Source: Telluribacter humicola
GTDB taxonomy: Bacteria; Bacteroidota; Bacteroidia; Cytophagales; Spirosomataceae
Direction of reading: 5' to 3'
DNA: 64,000 nucleotides
Assembly (NCBI RefSeq): GCF_017355935.1
Contig: NZ_JAFIQT010000003.1
Span: 193,450 to 257,449, forward strand
Part shown: in pieces, positions 43,810 through 53,471 of the stretch
Layout: each line of letters opens with the position of its first letter
How positions within the stretch are numbered: position 1 is the first letter of the stretch
The notes under the pieces: model-generated
The model's database searches: none
Told to the model about the DNA's origin: nothing
Seen by the model: the letters and a program-made list of their open reading frames with translations, nothing else
Translations under genes and position numbers: made by a program

Positions 43810-44085
43810 CTAGCTACCAAACACGTAGAAACAAATAAACAGGTGCATGATCAGCGTAAGCACAATAGACACCGGACGAATATGCAGACGTCCCACTTCG
43901 CCCAGCTTAAAGTAGCAGTAGGCAATCAGCAGAAAGTAAGGTACCGGCAACAGGTACATTGCCCACAGCGGCAGGCTGATGACTTTGTAGGCTACCAGCA
44001 GCATAGGTACTATATACAGAAATATCGCTACCCGCGACAGCATTATGTAGGTACGCTCACGCGGTTCTATATCATTAATACTCAT
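43810..44085 (-). CDS. Small membrane protein overlapping dctA
   Basis: This 91-residue protein has a short acidic N-terminus (MSINDIEPRERTY) and three hydrophobic segments (about residues 16-33, 38-58 and 70-88). I do not recognise the family. Its ATG lies 11 bp inside the 3' end of dctA, in another frame, which suggests coupled translation and perhaps a role with the transporter. Because it is short the coding call is not certain, but membrane-segment spacing and overlap geometry favour a real gene. Confidence 0.6.
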   Translation of the reverse strand: MSINDIEPRERTYIMLSRVAIFLYIVPMLLVAYKVISLPLWAMYLLPVPYFLLIAYCYFKLGEVGRLHIRPVSIVLTLIMHLFICFYVFGS

Positions 44086-45352
44086 AGTTAGCCAGCGGCT
44101 CCTTTTCCTCCTTTTTAAATACCCGGTTCAGGCGTTTCATATCAAGTTCATTTTCGTTGCGGGCTATCCATACCGTAGCCACTGTATTACCGATGGTATT
44201 GGTGATGGCCCGGGCTTCGGACATGAAGCGGTCCACGCCCAGCAGCAGTGCCAGCCCCTCCACGGGTATTACTTCAATGGCCGTGAGTGTGGAGGCCAGT
44301 ACAATAAAACCACTTCCCGTCACGCCCGCCGCGCCTTTGGAGGTGACCATCAGGATACCAATAATCGTCAGCTCCTGGCCCAGCGTCAGGTCCACATGGA
44401 ATACCTGCGCCAGAAAGATCGTAGCCATGGACAGATAGATGGTTGTACCATCCAGATTAAAGGAATAGCCTGCCGGTATCACCAGTCCTACTACCGAGCG
44501 GGAGCAACCCAGGTTTTCGAGCTTATCCATGATCAGGGGCAGCACCGACTCCGACGAAGAGGTACCCAATACAATCAGCAGTTCTTCCTTAATGTATTTC
44601 AGCAATTGCCAGAGGCTTATCTTGTAGTACCGCAGGATGAGGTTGAGTATTACGAATACAAAGAGGAACATAGTCACGTACACCGTAACCATCAGCTTCC
44701 CCAGGGGGAGCAGGGCTGAAACCCCGTAGGTACCAATGGTATAGGCCATGCCTCCCAGAGCTCCTAACGGAGCCAGCTTCATGACCATGTTCAATATATT
44801 AAAAAATACTTTGCTCAGACGATCAAAGGTTGCAATGAGACTGTGTCCCTTCTCGCCCATGTGCGTAAGTCCCATTCCGAACAGGACTGAGAATACCAGT
44901 ACCTGCAGGATCTCGCCTTCAGCAAAGGCTTGTACGGCATTACTGGGTACACTGTGCATCAGAAAATCAACCCAGTTCATGGACTTGCCTTGTTCTGTAT
45001 AGCGATTCACCACATCAGAGGCACCACCTACCTGCGCTACCACTCCGTCACCGGGGCGCAACCAGTTAGCTATAACCAGTCCGATGATTAGCGCCGCCGT
45101 CGTAACTATCTCAAAATAGAGTAAGGCTTTACCTCCTACCCTGCCTACTTTTTTTAGGTCACCCATATTGCTTATCCCTAATACTATTGTCAGGAATATG
45201 ATAGGAGCGATGACCATCTTGATCAGGTTGATGAAGAGGTCGCCCAGGGGCTTTAATTTACTGGCAAAAGCGGGAGCAAAGTGTCCGAGCAGTATACCAA
45301 CAACTATGGCTACAAGTACCCGAAACGTAAGATTATTGTAGATTTTGTTCAT
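44075..45352 (-). CDS. dctA: C4-dicarboxylate:cation symporter
   Basis: This 425-residue transporter of the DAACS (glutamate/dicarboxylate symporter) family imports succinate, fumarate, malate or similar. It matches E. coli DctA closely: GILLGHFAPAF, LIKMVIAPIIFLTIV, LLIVLGTSSSESVLP (substrate-binding serine-rich hairpin), GYSFNLDGTTIYL and SKGAAGVTGSGF. There are eight membrane helices with two re-entrant loops by family knowledge. The length is as expected. Glutamate/aspartate transport (GltP) is a less likely alternative. Confidence 0.9.
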   Translation of the reverse strand: MNKIYNNLTFRVLVAIVVGILLGHFAPAFASKLKPLGDLFINLIKMVIAPIIFLTIVLGISNMGDLKKVGRVGGKALLYFEIVTTAALIIGLVIANWLRPGDGVVAQVGGASDVVNRYTEQGKSMNWVDFLMHSVPSNAVQAFAEGEILQVLVFSVLFGMGLTHMGEKGHSLIATFDRLSKVFFNILNMVMKLAPLGALGGMAYTIGTYGVSALLPLGKLMVTVYVTMFLFVFVILNLILRYYKISLWQLLKYIKEELLIVLGTSSSESVLPLIMDKLENLGCSRSVVGLVIPAGYSFNLDGTTIYLSMATIFLAQVFHVDLTLGQELTIIGILMVTSKGAAGVTGSGFIVLASTLTAIEVIPVEGLALLLGVDRFMSEARAITNTIGNTVATVWIARNENELDMKRLNRVFKKEEKEPLANYEY

Positions 45353-45439
45353 AAAGGATTAGACAGGGCTTAGGAACAGGCAGCCGGGCAAAGGCAGTTT
45401 AAAAGGATAATTAAAAACAGATTTCGCTTCGGCAATTAA

Positions 45440-45447
45440 CAAATATA
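45440..45447 (-). promoter_or_regulatory. -7 promoter element of dctA
   Basis: On the minus strand TATATTTG matches TAnnTTTG exactly, about 88 bp before the dctA start. No -33 box is evident. Confidence 0.55.
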
Positions 45448-45625
45448 GCATGGCAGGCGTAACCTTCTTTGTACGGCACGTACTTTCCTGATAATTATGC
45501 TCAATGGCAGAAATTTTATCTACTACAGGAGAAGACACCTCTCCACATGATGTACCCATTTTGCCTTTCTTACCTGATGGCACCAGTATTATAAAAATCT
45601 TGTTATTAAACTAGTAGTAAAAAAT

Positions 45626-45633
45626 TAACTTTG
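45626..45633 (+). promoter_or_regulatory. -7 promoter element of secA
   Basis: TAACTTTG matches TAnnTTTG exactly. A TTG lies 23 bp upstream, slightly too far for an ideal -33 box. It would give a leader of about 175 nt before secA. Confidence 0.65.
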
Positions 45634-45814
45634 CATAGGTAAACCTGAACTCTGCCATTCTGGCACGTATAAAGCATTGGCTTACTATTTGCCAAATAAA
45701 GAACTACATCTATTTTTAAACATAAAGGTTATTTATTAGCGTTGGTACTATCTATTTGTCAGGGAATTGGAGCCTAACGTTTAATAATTGACGATTAACG
45801 CCTTAGTACGAATC
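45634..45814 (+). other. Long untranslated leader of secA
   Basis: About 180 bp between the promoter and the secA ATG lack a convincing reading frame. An imperfect hairpin (about 45778-45801, CGTTTAAT with ATTAACG) lies close to the start codon, and AT-rich sequence precedes it. It could regulate secA translation, but no known riboswitch or SecM-like arrest peptide is recognised. Confidence 0.4.
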
Positions 45815-48800
45815 ATGATAAATTTATTCTCGAAGCTATTTGGGACGAAGTCTGAGCGGGATTTGAAGGAGCTAACCCCGTACGTGGGAAAGATCAACGC
45901 AGAGTTTGCCAAGTTAGCTTCCCTGTCGAATGACGAATTGCGGGCCAAATCAGCTGAGTTAAAAGCATACATCAAAGATAGACTCAAATCCATTGATGAC
46001 CAGGTAGACCAGCTACGCCAACAGGCTGAGGCGGAGGCGGACGTAGATTCTAAAGAAGTTATCTTCAAGCAGATCGATGCTCTTGAGCTGGATCGTAATA
46101 AAGAACTGGAAAATGTACTGATGGAGATCCTGCCCGTAGGATTTGCCATTGTAAAAGAAACAGCACGTCGCTTCAAGGAAAATGAAAGACTGGAAGTAAC
46201 GGCCTCCTACTTTGACCGTGAAGTAGCTGCCCGTAAGCCTAACGTAACTATTGAGGGCGATAAAGCTTTCTGGAACAGTACCTGGAATGTAATAGGCCAC
46301 CCCATCAAGTGGAACATGTTACACTACGATGTTCAGCTAATAGGTGGACTGGTACTGCATCAGGGTAAAATCGCAGAGATGGCTACCGGTGAAGGTAAAA
46401 CTCTCGTAGCTACTCTACCCGCCTTCCTGAACGCACTGGCCGGACAGGGGGTGCATATCGTAACGGTTAACGACTACCTGGCTAAGCGTGATGCCGAGTG
46501 GAATGCTCCTCTGTTTGAGTTCCACGGTATGAGCGTTGACTGTATTGATCGCCATCAGCCCAATACCATGGCGCGACGCAATGCCTATAAAGCTGACCTC
46601 ACCTACGGTACTAATAACGAATTTGGTTTTGACTACCTCCGCGATAATATGTCGCGTAACACCGAAGAGCTGGTGCAGCGTAAGCACCACTACGCCATGG
46701 TGGATGAGGTGGACTCCGTACTGATTGACGACGCCCGTACCCCTCTGATCATTAGTGGACCGGTACCTCGTGGCGACGAGCAGGAGTACATGGAGCTGAA
46801 GCCCCGGGTAGGCCGTATCGTGGAGGCGCAGAAGCGCCTGGCCATGGATCTACTCAACGAAGCCAAGCGTAAGATATCTGCCGGTGATCGCAAAGAAGGT
46901 GGTCTGTCGCTGTTCCGGGTACACCGCGGTATGCCTAAGTACAAGCCGCTGATCAAGTTCCTGAGCGAGTCAGGTATGAAGGCTATCCTTCAGGAAACGG
47001 AGTCTATCTATCTGGCCGAAAACCAGAAGCTGATGCCTGAGGCTGATGCCCCGCTGTACTTTACCATCGACGAACGTCATAACAGTATTGAACTGACTGA
47101 AAAAGGTATAGACTTCCTCACCGGCGAGTCCGAAGAAGCCAACTTTTTCATTCTGCCTGACATAGCCGTTGACCTCAATGCTATTGAAAAAGATACTGCC
47201 ATCACTGAACAGGAGCGCGTTCTGAGAAAAGAAGCTCTTATTCGTGATTATTCCGTAAAAACAGCCCGTATTCATACTGTAAACCAGCTTCTGAAAGCGT
47301 ATACGCTGTTTGAGAAGGATACGGAATACGTACTGATGGACGGAAAGGTGAAGATCGTGGATGAGCAGACGGGCCGTATTATGGAAGGCCGCCGCTACTC
47401 AGACGGTCTGCACCAGGCCATCGAAGCCAAAGAAAATGTAAAGGTGGAAGATGCCACCCAGACCTACGCCACGGTTACGCTGCAGAACTACTTCCGGATG
47501 TACCACAAGCTGGCTGGTATGACGGGTACTGCCGAAACCGAAGCGGGTGAATTCTGGCAAATCTATAAACTGGATGTAGTGTCCATTCCGACCAACGTAC
47601 CTATCACTCGTAAGGATGAAGAAGATAAGGTGTACCGTTCGGTGCGGGAGAAGTATAATGCTGTAGCTGATGAGATTGTAGAACTGGTAGAAGCCGGACG
47701 TCCGATTCTCGTAGGTACTACCTCCGTTGAAAACTCAGAGATCATCAGCCGGATGCTTACGCTCCGCAAGATCCCGCACCAGGTACTGAACGCCAAGCAG
47801 CACCAGCGCGAGGCCGAAGTAGTAGCCGAAGCCGGTAAACCGGGTAACGTTACTATTGCTACCAACATGGCCGGACGGGGTACAGATATTAAGCTGGCTC
47901 CTGAGGCTAAGGCAGCGGGTGGTCTGGCTATCATTGGTACTGAGCGTCACGAAAGCCGTCGGGTAGACCGCCAGCTGCGGGGTCGTGCGGGACGTCAGGG
48001 TGATCCCGGTTCGTCACAGTTCTTTGTATCCCTCGAAGATAACCTGATGCGTCTGTTCGGTTCGGACCGTATGGCCAAAATCATGGACCGCATGGGACTT
48101 GAAGAGGGCGAGGTGATCCAGCACAGTATGATTACCAAGTCTATCGAGCGTGCGCAGAAGAAAGTAGAGGAAAATAACTTTGGTATCCGTAAGCGCCTGC
48201 TCGAGTACGATGATGTAATGAACTACCAGCGTGACGCTATCTACCGTCGCCGTCGTAATGCGCTGTTCGGAGACCGTCTGGCCGTGGATATTGCCAATAC
48301 TCTGTACGATGTGTGCGAGGAACTGGTAGCCAACACTACCGGCAGCTTCGAAGAGTTGGAGCTGGCCAGCCTCACTACGCTGGGTATGGAAGTACCATTC
48401 AGCAAGGAAGAGTACGGCCGCTTTAAGGAAACCGATAGAACACAGCGCCTCTACGCTGCTGCCGAAAAGCACTACCAGGAGAAAAACCAGGGTATAGCCA
48501 GCAAGGCCATGCCGGTTCTGCAGGCTATCTATGCGGAGCGTGGTGCGATCATTACCGAGATCATGGTACCATTCACCGACGGGTTGCGTCAGACGGGTGT
48601 AGTAGTGAACCTGAAGAAAGCAGTTGACACCGAGGGTAAAGATATAGTGCGTGAGATGGAGAAATCCATCGTGCTGTCACTCATCGACCAGGAGTGGAAA
48701 GAGCACCTGCGCGAAATGGATGACCTGAAGCAGTCGGTACAGAATGCTGTATTCGAGCAGAAGGATCCATTGCTGATCTATAAATTTGAATCAGTAGAGC

Positions 48801-49162
48801 TGTTCAAGCGCTTCCTGAGCAAGGTGAACTTTGATATGATCTCGTTCCTGATGAAGGCTGATATCCCGCAGGAGCAGGCTGCTCCCCCGCAGGTACAACA
48901 GCCCGTACAGCGTCCGGAACCAACTCCTGAGTTACATACCAATCGCGAGGAAGACCTGGACGACCAAGTAGGCGGTGGCCCTAATGAGTACGCTCGTAAC
49001 ATGGATTCAACCACTCGTAAAGAGCCTGTGCGATCAATCAAAATTGCTGACCGTAACCAGAAGGTAACGGTACAGTACCGCGATGGCCGGGTACTACGTG
49101 ATGTGAAGTACAAGAAAGTGGAACATGACGTTGAAAGCGGCCACTGCGTAGTGATCGAATAG
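45815..49162 (+). CDS. secA: Preprotein translocase ATPase SecA
   Basis: SecA is the motor that pushes unfolded proteins through SecYEG. I start at ATG 45815 ([17 protein letters not shown], 1115 residues), 27 bp inside a longer frame. Walker A is [14 protein letters not shown], followed by [10 protein letters not shown], the DEAD-like [38 protein letters not shown] and [11 protein letters not shown] with [14 protein letters not shown]. It is longer than E. coli SecA (901) because of insertions typical of Bacteroidota. The C-terminus ends in [14 protein letters not shown] and [12 protein letters not shown] instead of the CxCxSG zinc motif used for SecB binding. Confidence 0.96.
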   Translation: MINLFSKLFGTKSERDLKELTPYVGKINAEFAKLASLSNDELRAKSAELKAYIKDRLKSIDDQVDQLRQQAEAEADVDSKEVIFKQIDALELDRNKELENVLMEILPVGFAIVKETARRFKENERLEVTASYFDREVAARKPNVTIEGDKAFWNSTWNVIGHPIKWNMLHYDVQLIGGLVLHQGKIAEMATGEGKTLVATLPAFLNALAGQGVHIVTVNDYLAKRDAEWNAPLFEFHGMSVDCIDRHQPNTMARRNAYKADLTYGTNNEFGFDYLRDNMSRNTEELVQRKHHYAMVDEVDSVLIDDARTPLIISGPVPRGDEQEYMELKPRVGRIVEAQKRLAMDLLNEAKRKISAGDRKEGGLSLFRVHRGMPKYKPLIKFLSESGMKAILQETESIYLAENQKLMPEADAPLYFTIDERHNSIELTEKGIDFLTGESEEANFFILPDIAVDLNAIEKDTAITEQERVLRKEALIRDYSVKTARIHTVNQLLKAYTLFEKDTEYVLMDGKVKIVDEQTGRIMEGRRYSDGLHQAIEAKENVKVEDATQTYATVTLQNYFRMYHKLAGMTGTAETEAGEFWQIYKLDVVSIPTNVPITRKDEEDKVYRSVREKYNAVADEIVELVEAGRPILVGTTSVENSEIISRMLTLRKIPHQVLNAKQHQREAEVVAEAGKPGNVTIATNMAGRGTDIKLAPEAKAAGGLAIIGTERHESRRVDRQLRGRAGRQGDPGSSQFFVSLEDNLMRLFGSDRMAKIMDRMGLEEGEVIQHSMITKSIERAQKKVEENNFGIRKRLLEYDDVMNYQRDAIYRRRRNALFGDRLAVDIANTLYDVCEELVANTTGSFEELELASLTTLGMEVPFSKEEYGRFKETDRTQRLYAAAEKHYQEKNQGIASKAMPVLQAIYAERGAIITEIMVPFTDGLRQTGVVVNLKKAVDTEGKDIVREMEKSIVLSLIDQEWKEHLREMDDLKQSVQNAVFEQKDPLLIYKFESVELFKRFLSKVNFDMISFLMKADIPQEQAAPPQVQQPVQRPEPTPELHTNREEDLDDQVGGGPNEYARNMDSTTRKEPVRSIKIADRNQKVTVQYRDGRVLRDVKYKKVEHDVESGHCVVIE

Positions 49163-49178
49163 TAATAACAGCTTATAT

Positions 49179-49211
49179 AAAAGCCCCGCCAGTATAGCTA
49201 GCGGGGCTTTT
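49179..49211 (+). terminator. Terminator after secA
   Basis: An 11-bp stem (AAAAGCCCCGC with GCGGGGCTTTT) followed by TTGC, 17 bp after the stop codon. Confidence 0.9.
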
Positions 49212-49262
49212 TGCTTTACCAGAATCAGTAATTAATACAGGAGCAGCTAGTAGTAGCAGAAG

Positions 49263-50423
49263 TTACGCCTGGCTGTTGTCACCCTCATGAGTATCTTTCT
49301 CACACTCCTGCTCCACATCAGCGAGTTGTTCCTTGTTGATCCAACCCATATCCGCTGCGTGTTTGGCCGCCTCTAAGGTATCCTGACATAGGACCATCTC
49401 AACGCCCTGCCTCCTTACCTCTTCGGCAATCCTATTTACCTCTTCGTCACGTTTGTCAGGACTTACATCCCGAATATATACACCCGCTATCCGCCCCGGA
49501 TACTCTCCCACCATCTGCTGGTATATCTCGGGATCATGCTGTCCGCTATCACCGATACAGATAAATTGAACGTGGGGATAGGTGTCCAGTATATGTCGGA
49601 TTTTCTCCTGCTTATACTCCTTCTCACTCGTTTCAAAGTTCCCCCGATCAAAATAGGTACCTTTATCCCGCAGCAACAGAGGCCCCTGGGGTATATCGTG
49701 CGCACGAAAAAAATTGATCAGCAGGTCAAAGAGGTTCCACTCACTGCCCGACACAAAAAAGAGCGGATTCTGCCCCTGGTTATTACTCCCCCTACCAAGT
49801 GCTCGTAAAAAACCCGCAATACCCGGGAACGGGCTCCGATGGGAAGCATTCTTGGTCAGCATGAGTTTCAGACGCCCGAGGAAGTGGGTAACATTAGAGA
49901 CCAGTACCGTATCATCTATGTCCGATATAATACCGAATTCTACGTCTTCACTTGGCACAAATATATACCCTTCAGCCTCTAAGGTATCCTGATCCGTTTT
50001 TTGTTCCAGTAGCTTCAGCCGGACCTTATTACCTGCTACGGCATAATCGAACTTCTGGTCTGCTCTGAACTCTACATTAAAATATCCTTCTTCATCCGTG
50101 ACTACTTCTATGTCCTGTCCGGCGAAGGAGGCTCTGAGCTTAATGCCCGGTATCTCATCTGACTCGTAACGCTTGTAGGTGTCTTTGAGATGTTCCAGCA
50201 TCGTCCCATCCTCCTGATTGTTCTGGATCTTTTCATCTTCCAGTACCCTGCCTTTCAGATACACGTAATGGTCTGAGCCAAAGCCGTAGAAGGGCATGAT
50301 CATGATGGGCTCTATCAGATTGAACCTATCCTTTATCTTCAGCTTGGTTTTAGATATCATATGCTCGGCCTGTGCCAATGCAGCCAGCAGCTTTTCTTTG
50401 ATCTCTCCTTTTGAATCAGTCAT
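49263..50423 (-). CDS. App1-like phosphatidate phosphatase domain protein (DUF2183)
   Basis: The C-terminal half of this 386-residue protein has the HAD-like signature ISDIDDTVLVSNVT (DxDxT, about 172-185), FVSGSEWNLFD and ICIGDSGQHDPEIY, as in yeast App1, a phosphatidate phosphatase. The N-terminal half carries an amphipathic segment and a beta-rich region with GYFNVEFRADQ. It is predicted to be cytoplasmic or membrane-associated. The substrate in bacteria is not established. It lies alone, 168 bp from the divergent psd gene, which also acts on phospholipids. Confidence 0.85.
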   Translation of the reverse strand: MTDSKGEIKEKLLAALAQAEHMISKTKLKIKDRFNLIEPIMIMPFYGFGSDHYVYLKGRVLEDEKIQNNQEDGTMLEHLKDTYKRYESDEIPGIKLRASFAGQDIEVVTDEEGYFNVEFRADQKFDYAVAGNKVRLKLLEQKTDQDTLEAEGYIFVPSEDVEFGIISDIDDTVLVSNVTHFLGRLKLMLTKNASHRSPFPGIAGFLRALGRGSNNQGQNPLFFVSGSEWNLFDLLINFFRAHDIPQGPLLLRDKGTYFDRGNFETSEKEYKQEKIRHILDTYPHVQFICIGDSGQHDPEIYQQMVGEYPGRIAGVYIRDVSPDKRDEEVNRIAEEVRRQGVEMVLCQDTLEAAKHAADMGWINKEQLADVEQECEKDTHEGDNSQA

Positions 50424-50591
50424 CTAGCTATTGCTTTTATAACGTGTTACCCTAAAATTGATCTACTAATCCAAACCGTTGACATCAGGTATTGTTATTA
50501 GGAAATAGTTAGGATGACCCTACACACGATTAGGATTTCAGAGATTTGACCGATATTTGTATTTTTACGGCACTGCATCAAACTATTTTAT

Positions 50592-51278
50592 ATGACTATC
50601 CATAAAGAAGGATATACGATCATCGGCGGAACTGCCCTTTTGCTCCTGCTGGTTAACTGGGGCGTACGAGCGTTTACGCCGGGCGTAGACTGGCTACACC
50701 TGCTGCTCCTGATCTTGAGTATAGTCTTCCTCCTGCTGATCGTTCAGTTCTTCCGTCACCCCAGACGGGTAGTTTCCAAAGATGAAAAACAGATTATTGC
50801 GCCTTGTGATGGTAAGGTAGTAGTGATCGAAGAGACCGTGGAAACCGAGTACTTCAAGGGTCCCCGCCGGCAGATCAGCATATTTATGTCCCCCCTAAAC
50901 GTACACGTCAACTGGACGCCCGTCAGTGGTGTAGTGCAGTACTTCAAGTACCATCCCGGCCTGTACCTGGTAGCCTGGCACCCCAAATCCAGCACCGATA
51001 ATGAGCGTACTACTATCGTGATTCGTACGGCCCAGGGCGTAGATGTACTGTTCCGTCAGATCGCCGGAGCGGTAGCCCGTCGTATCAGATGGTACGTACA
51101 GGAAGGCCAGCCGGTGGATCAGGCTTCAGAGATGGGCTTTATCAAATTTGGCTCCCGTGTCGATGTATTTGTACCGCTGGACGCTGATATCAAAGTCAAT
51201 CTGGGAGATAAAACGGTTGGTAGCGTTACGGTACTGGCTGAGCTCAAAGTAGCGAAAGACGAAATCCTGGAATCATAA
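50592..51278 (+). CDS. psd: Phosphatidylserine decarboxylase proenzyme
   Basis: The enzyme makes phosphatidylethanolamine from phosphatidylserine at the inner membrane. The 228 residues begin with two hydrophobic segments (about 10-25 and 33-56). The decarboxylase domain has APCDGKVVVIEE and FMSPLNVHVNW, and the self-cleavage site is Gly187-Ser188 in IKFGSRVDVFVP, where Ser becomes the pyruvoyl group. This is the short (archaetidylserine-like) form usual in Bacteroidota. Its stop codon touches that of the convergent LytTR gene. Confidence 0.93.
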   Translation: MTIHKEGYTIIGGTALLLLLVNWGVRAFTPGVDWLHLLLLILSIVFLLLIVQFFRHPRRVVSKDEKQIIAPCDGKVVVIEETVETEYFKGPRRQISIFMSPLNVHVNWTPVSGVVQYFKYHPGLYLVAWHPKSSTDNERTTIVIRTAQGVDVLFRQIAGAVARRIRWYVQEGQPVDQASEMGFIKFGSRVDVFVPLDADIKVNLGDKTVGSVTVLAELKVAKDEILES

Positions 51279-52145
51279 TTACCGCTGCACAAGCTGATTG
51301 TAGCGTCTGGCTACCGGAATAGTTATCTCTTCCGGTAGGTGCAGCTTATAGCCCTGTGCGTTGCCGGTTACCTTCCCGACCTTAGCCAGATTAACTATAT
51401 AGGAGCGATGACAACGGACAATGTCCGGCGCGTGGATCTGCTCCTCCAGTCGTGACAGACTGCTCCGTACCAGCTCGCGCTTTTTCTCTTTTTCAGCCTC
51501 ATATACCACCATACAGTAGTTGTCGGCCGACTCGATATACAGGAGCTGATTCGCGATCACAATAAGGCTATCCTTCTCATTATCTGCTACCAGCCTGATC
51601 ATCTCGGGTTGTACAGACTCCATTTCCGGACTAGTTGCTTTCTGAGGCTCTGCCTTAGGTAATACCTGGGGCGGATTGCTGTATTTTTTGAGTTGATAAA
51701 CGTAGTTGAGCAGGACAGAAGCTACCGTAGGAAATATACCCACCAGCAGGGTATACAGCATTGCCTGTCCGAAGCTCCTGACCGCGCCTGACTCGCCTTC
51801 TCCGAATATAGCAACTGAATACAGGTAGTTACCGGCTGCAATGGTTAGTAGCAGACAGGAGACATAAAGAATCTGTCGGCCTACCGTATGTTTCTCTTCG
51901 GTGAATGTACTCGCTATAAGCCCCCTCTTCACACTAAACTCCCAGAGAATTATGGCTACGAAGGTCACTACACCATAGCCGGCTATCACTCCCACCTTGA
52001 CCCAGGAGGCTTCCCAACGGTCTAGCCCGAAGGGCTGAAACAACAGGAGGAATAACGCTACAAACAGCCCCGCTCCAACCGCAAACCCAAAGTCGTGCCG
52101 ACGGGATTCGTTGAGTGGATAAGGCTGCCTGAGTAGCTGGAACAT
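51279..52145 (-). CDS. Membrane-anchored LytTR DNA-binding regulator
   Basis: The 288 residues comprise four predicted membrane helices (about 22-42, 49-70, 90-112 and 120-146) and a C-terminal LytTR domain (about 185-288: LIVIANQLLYIESADNYCMV, DIVRCHRSYIVNLAKV and a final VARRYNQLV). LytTR domains bind direct repeats in promoters. Here the regulator is tied to the inner membrane and lacks a receiver domain, so it may sense a membrane signal directly. The target genes are unknown. Its last codon abuts psd with no spacer. Confidence 0.88.
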   Translation of the reverse strand: MFQLLRQPYPLNESRRHDFGFAVGAGLFVALFLLLFQPFGLDRWEASWVKVGVIAGYGVVTFVAIILWEFSVKRGLIASTFTEEKHTVGRQILYVSCLLLTIAAGNYLYSVAIFGEGESGAVRSFGQAMLYTLLVGIFPTVASVLLNYVYQLKKYSNPPQVLPKAEPQKATSPEMESVQPEMIRLVADNEKDSLIVIANQLLYIESADNYCMVVYEAEKEKKRELVRSSLSRLEEQIHAPDIVRCHRSYIVNLAKVGKVTGNAQGYKLHLPEEITIPVARRYNQLVQR

Positions 52146-52312
52146 TGGCTAATGAGTGGAAGAGTAAGTTTCGATTTTCGAGTGCGGATTGTCGGGATGG
52201 AAACCTGGTGGTTAAATAGCCTAGAGTACTTACTCCCTCCTGTTAGAGGCTATTGCCTTCTTGTTCACAGGTAAGTGCTACTTACAATTCAACCTCCCGC
52301 GTTATAAATAGC

Positions 52313-52681
52313 TTAGAAATAAATCACTATAACAAGAAGTAGTATGGAAAACGGTAAGGCGAAAGAAAACCAATAGCCGAAGTCAAAAAGCCTTTGTCTA
52401 AATCGTTCGTCGTTATGCCTATTATAAAATTTGTCAACCAAAGGTCCAAGTCCATAAAAGAGGTTAGCAACTCCAATCATAAAAACATAACCTACACCTT
52501 GAAAAAACATGGAGAACAAGGTTATTTCGAAACCTTGTGTACGAGGAGCAATAAGCAAAGAACCCAAAATTGCATAAACTATAAATGCTATTAGTCCAGC
52601 AATAACAAGTCCTTTGTTGTACTTTAACCTACGGCTTGACCACCATTGTCTTGATGATTGCTGATTTATAGTTATATCCAA
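52313..52681 (-). CDS. Small integral membrane protein of unknown function
   Basis: This 122-residue protein has a basic N-terminus (SSRRLKYNKG) and three hydrophobic segments (about 27-46, 54-75 and 102-120). A charged loop (YNRHNDERFRQRLFDFGYW) lies between the last two. I do not recognise the family. It is on the same strand as the upstream rhomboid gene but separated by 49 bp. Base composition is more AT-rich than in its neighbours, which may indicate later acquisition. Confidence 0.65.
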   Translation of the reverse strand: MDITINQQSSRQWWSSRRLKYNKGLVIAGLIAFIVYAILGSLLIAPRTQGFEITLFSMFFQGVGYVFMIGVANLFYGLGPLVDKFYNRHNDERFRQRLFDFGYWFSFALPFSILLLVIVIYF

Positions 52682-52730
52682 ATGGTTTGACGTTAGTTAA
52701 ATGGATATGTCCGATACTATGACCGCTAAT

Positions 52731-53351
52731 TCAAAATATCCTCCAGCTGGCAATCTGCTCGAAGAAGCCGGGAACAGATCCCGGATACACAACGGCCATG
52801 AATAGCATTCCAAAGATAGCCCCGTACATGTGAGCATCGTGGTTGACGTACCCGCCGCCCCGGCGTGACTCAAAGAAAGAGTAGCCCAGGAACAGCAACC
52901 CAAATATAAAGCCGGGCATACAGATAAAGAAGTACAGACAGATCTGCAGCAGAGGGGCGTACAGAATAGCCGCGAAAAGTACTGCTGATACCCCTCCCGA
53001 GGCCCCCAGCGAATTGTAGTTGGAATTGTTGCGGTGCTTCAGGAAGGTAGGTATATCCGAAACAATGATACCTACTATATAGAGAAACAAGTAGTAAAAG
53101 GTACCACTAGGTCCGAAAAGCATCCCGAACAGACGCTCGATTCCTTCCCCGATAAACCACAAGCTAAGCATATTGAACAGCAGGTGCCCGTAGTCGGCAT
53201 GGATGAAGCCGGAGGTGATGAAGCGGTAGTACTCGTTCTTTTTGGTAACCTTGTATGGGTTCAGCACCCACTTATCCAGCAGACTTGGGTTGTTCCAGGC
53301 ATAGATACTGATACCTACTGTAATGATTATAATGATGAGTGTTATAGACAT
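52731..53351 (-). CDS. Rhomboid family intramembrane serine protease
   Basis: This 206-residue protein (start at MSITLIIIIITVG; an earlier ATG adds 15 residues) has six membrane segments. The catalytic serine is in SLGASGGVSAVLFA and the partner histidine in NHDAHMYGAIFGM. FIHADYGHLLFNML is the conserved helix-2 motif. Rhomboids cleave membrane-spanning substrates; the substrate here is unknown. Confidence 0.9.
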   Translation of the reverse strand: MSITLIIIIITVGISIYAWNNPSLLDKWVLNPYKVTKKNEYYRFITSGFIHADYGHLLFNMLSLWFIGEGIERLFGMLFGPSGTFYYLFLYIVGIIVSDIPTFLKHRNNSNYNSLGASGGVSAVLFAAILYAPLLQICLYFFICMPGFIFGLLFLGYSFFESRRGGGYVNHDAHMYGAIFGMLFMAVVYPGSVPGFFEQIASWRIF

Positions 53352-53471
53352 CTTTTTTATTAAGTGAATGGGTGATTGAGCGAATGGTGAATACACTGGT
53401 CAATTTTCGAATCTAAAAGGTCGAATAACTGCCAGCTCACCCTACATTATTAACTCTACATTCTTCATTAG

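Noticed and set aside
45359-45583. Possible 74-residue minus-strand gene upstream of dctA
   Set aside because: It spans the dctA promoter box, has mixed composition without a domain, and ends next to the dctA start; I judge it non-coding.
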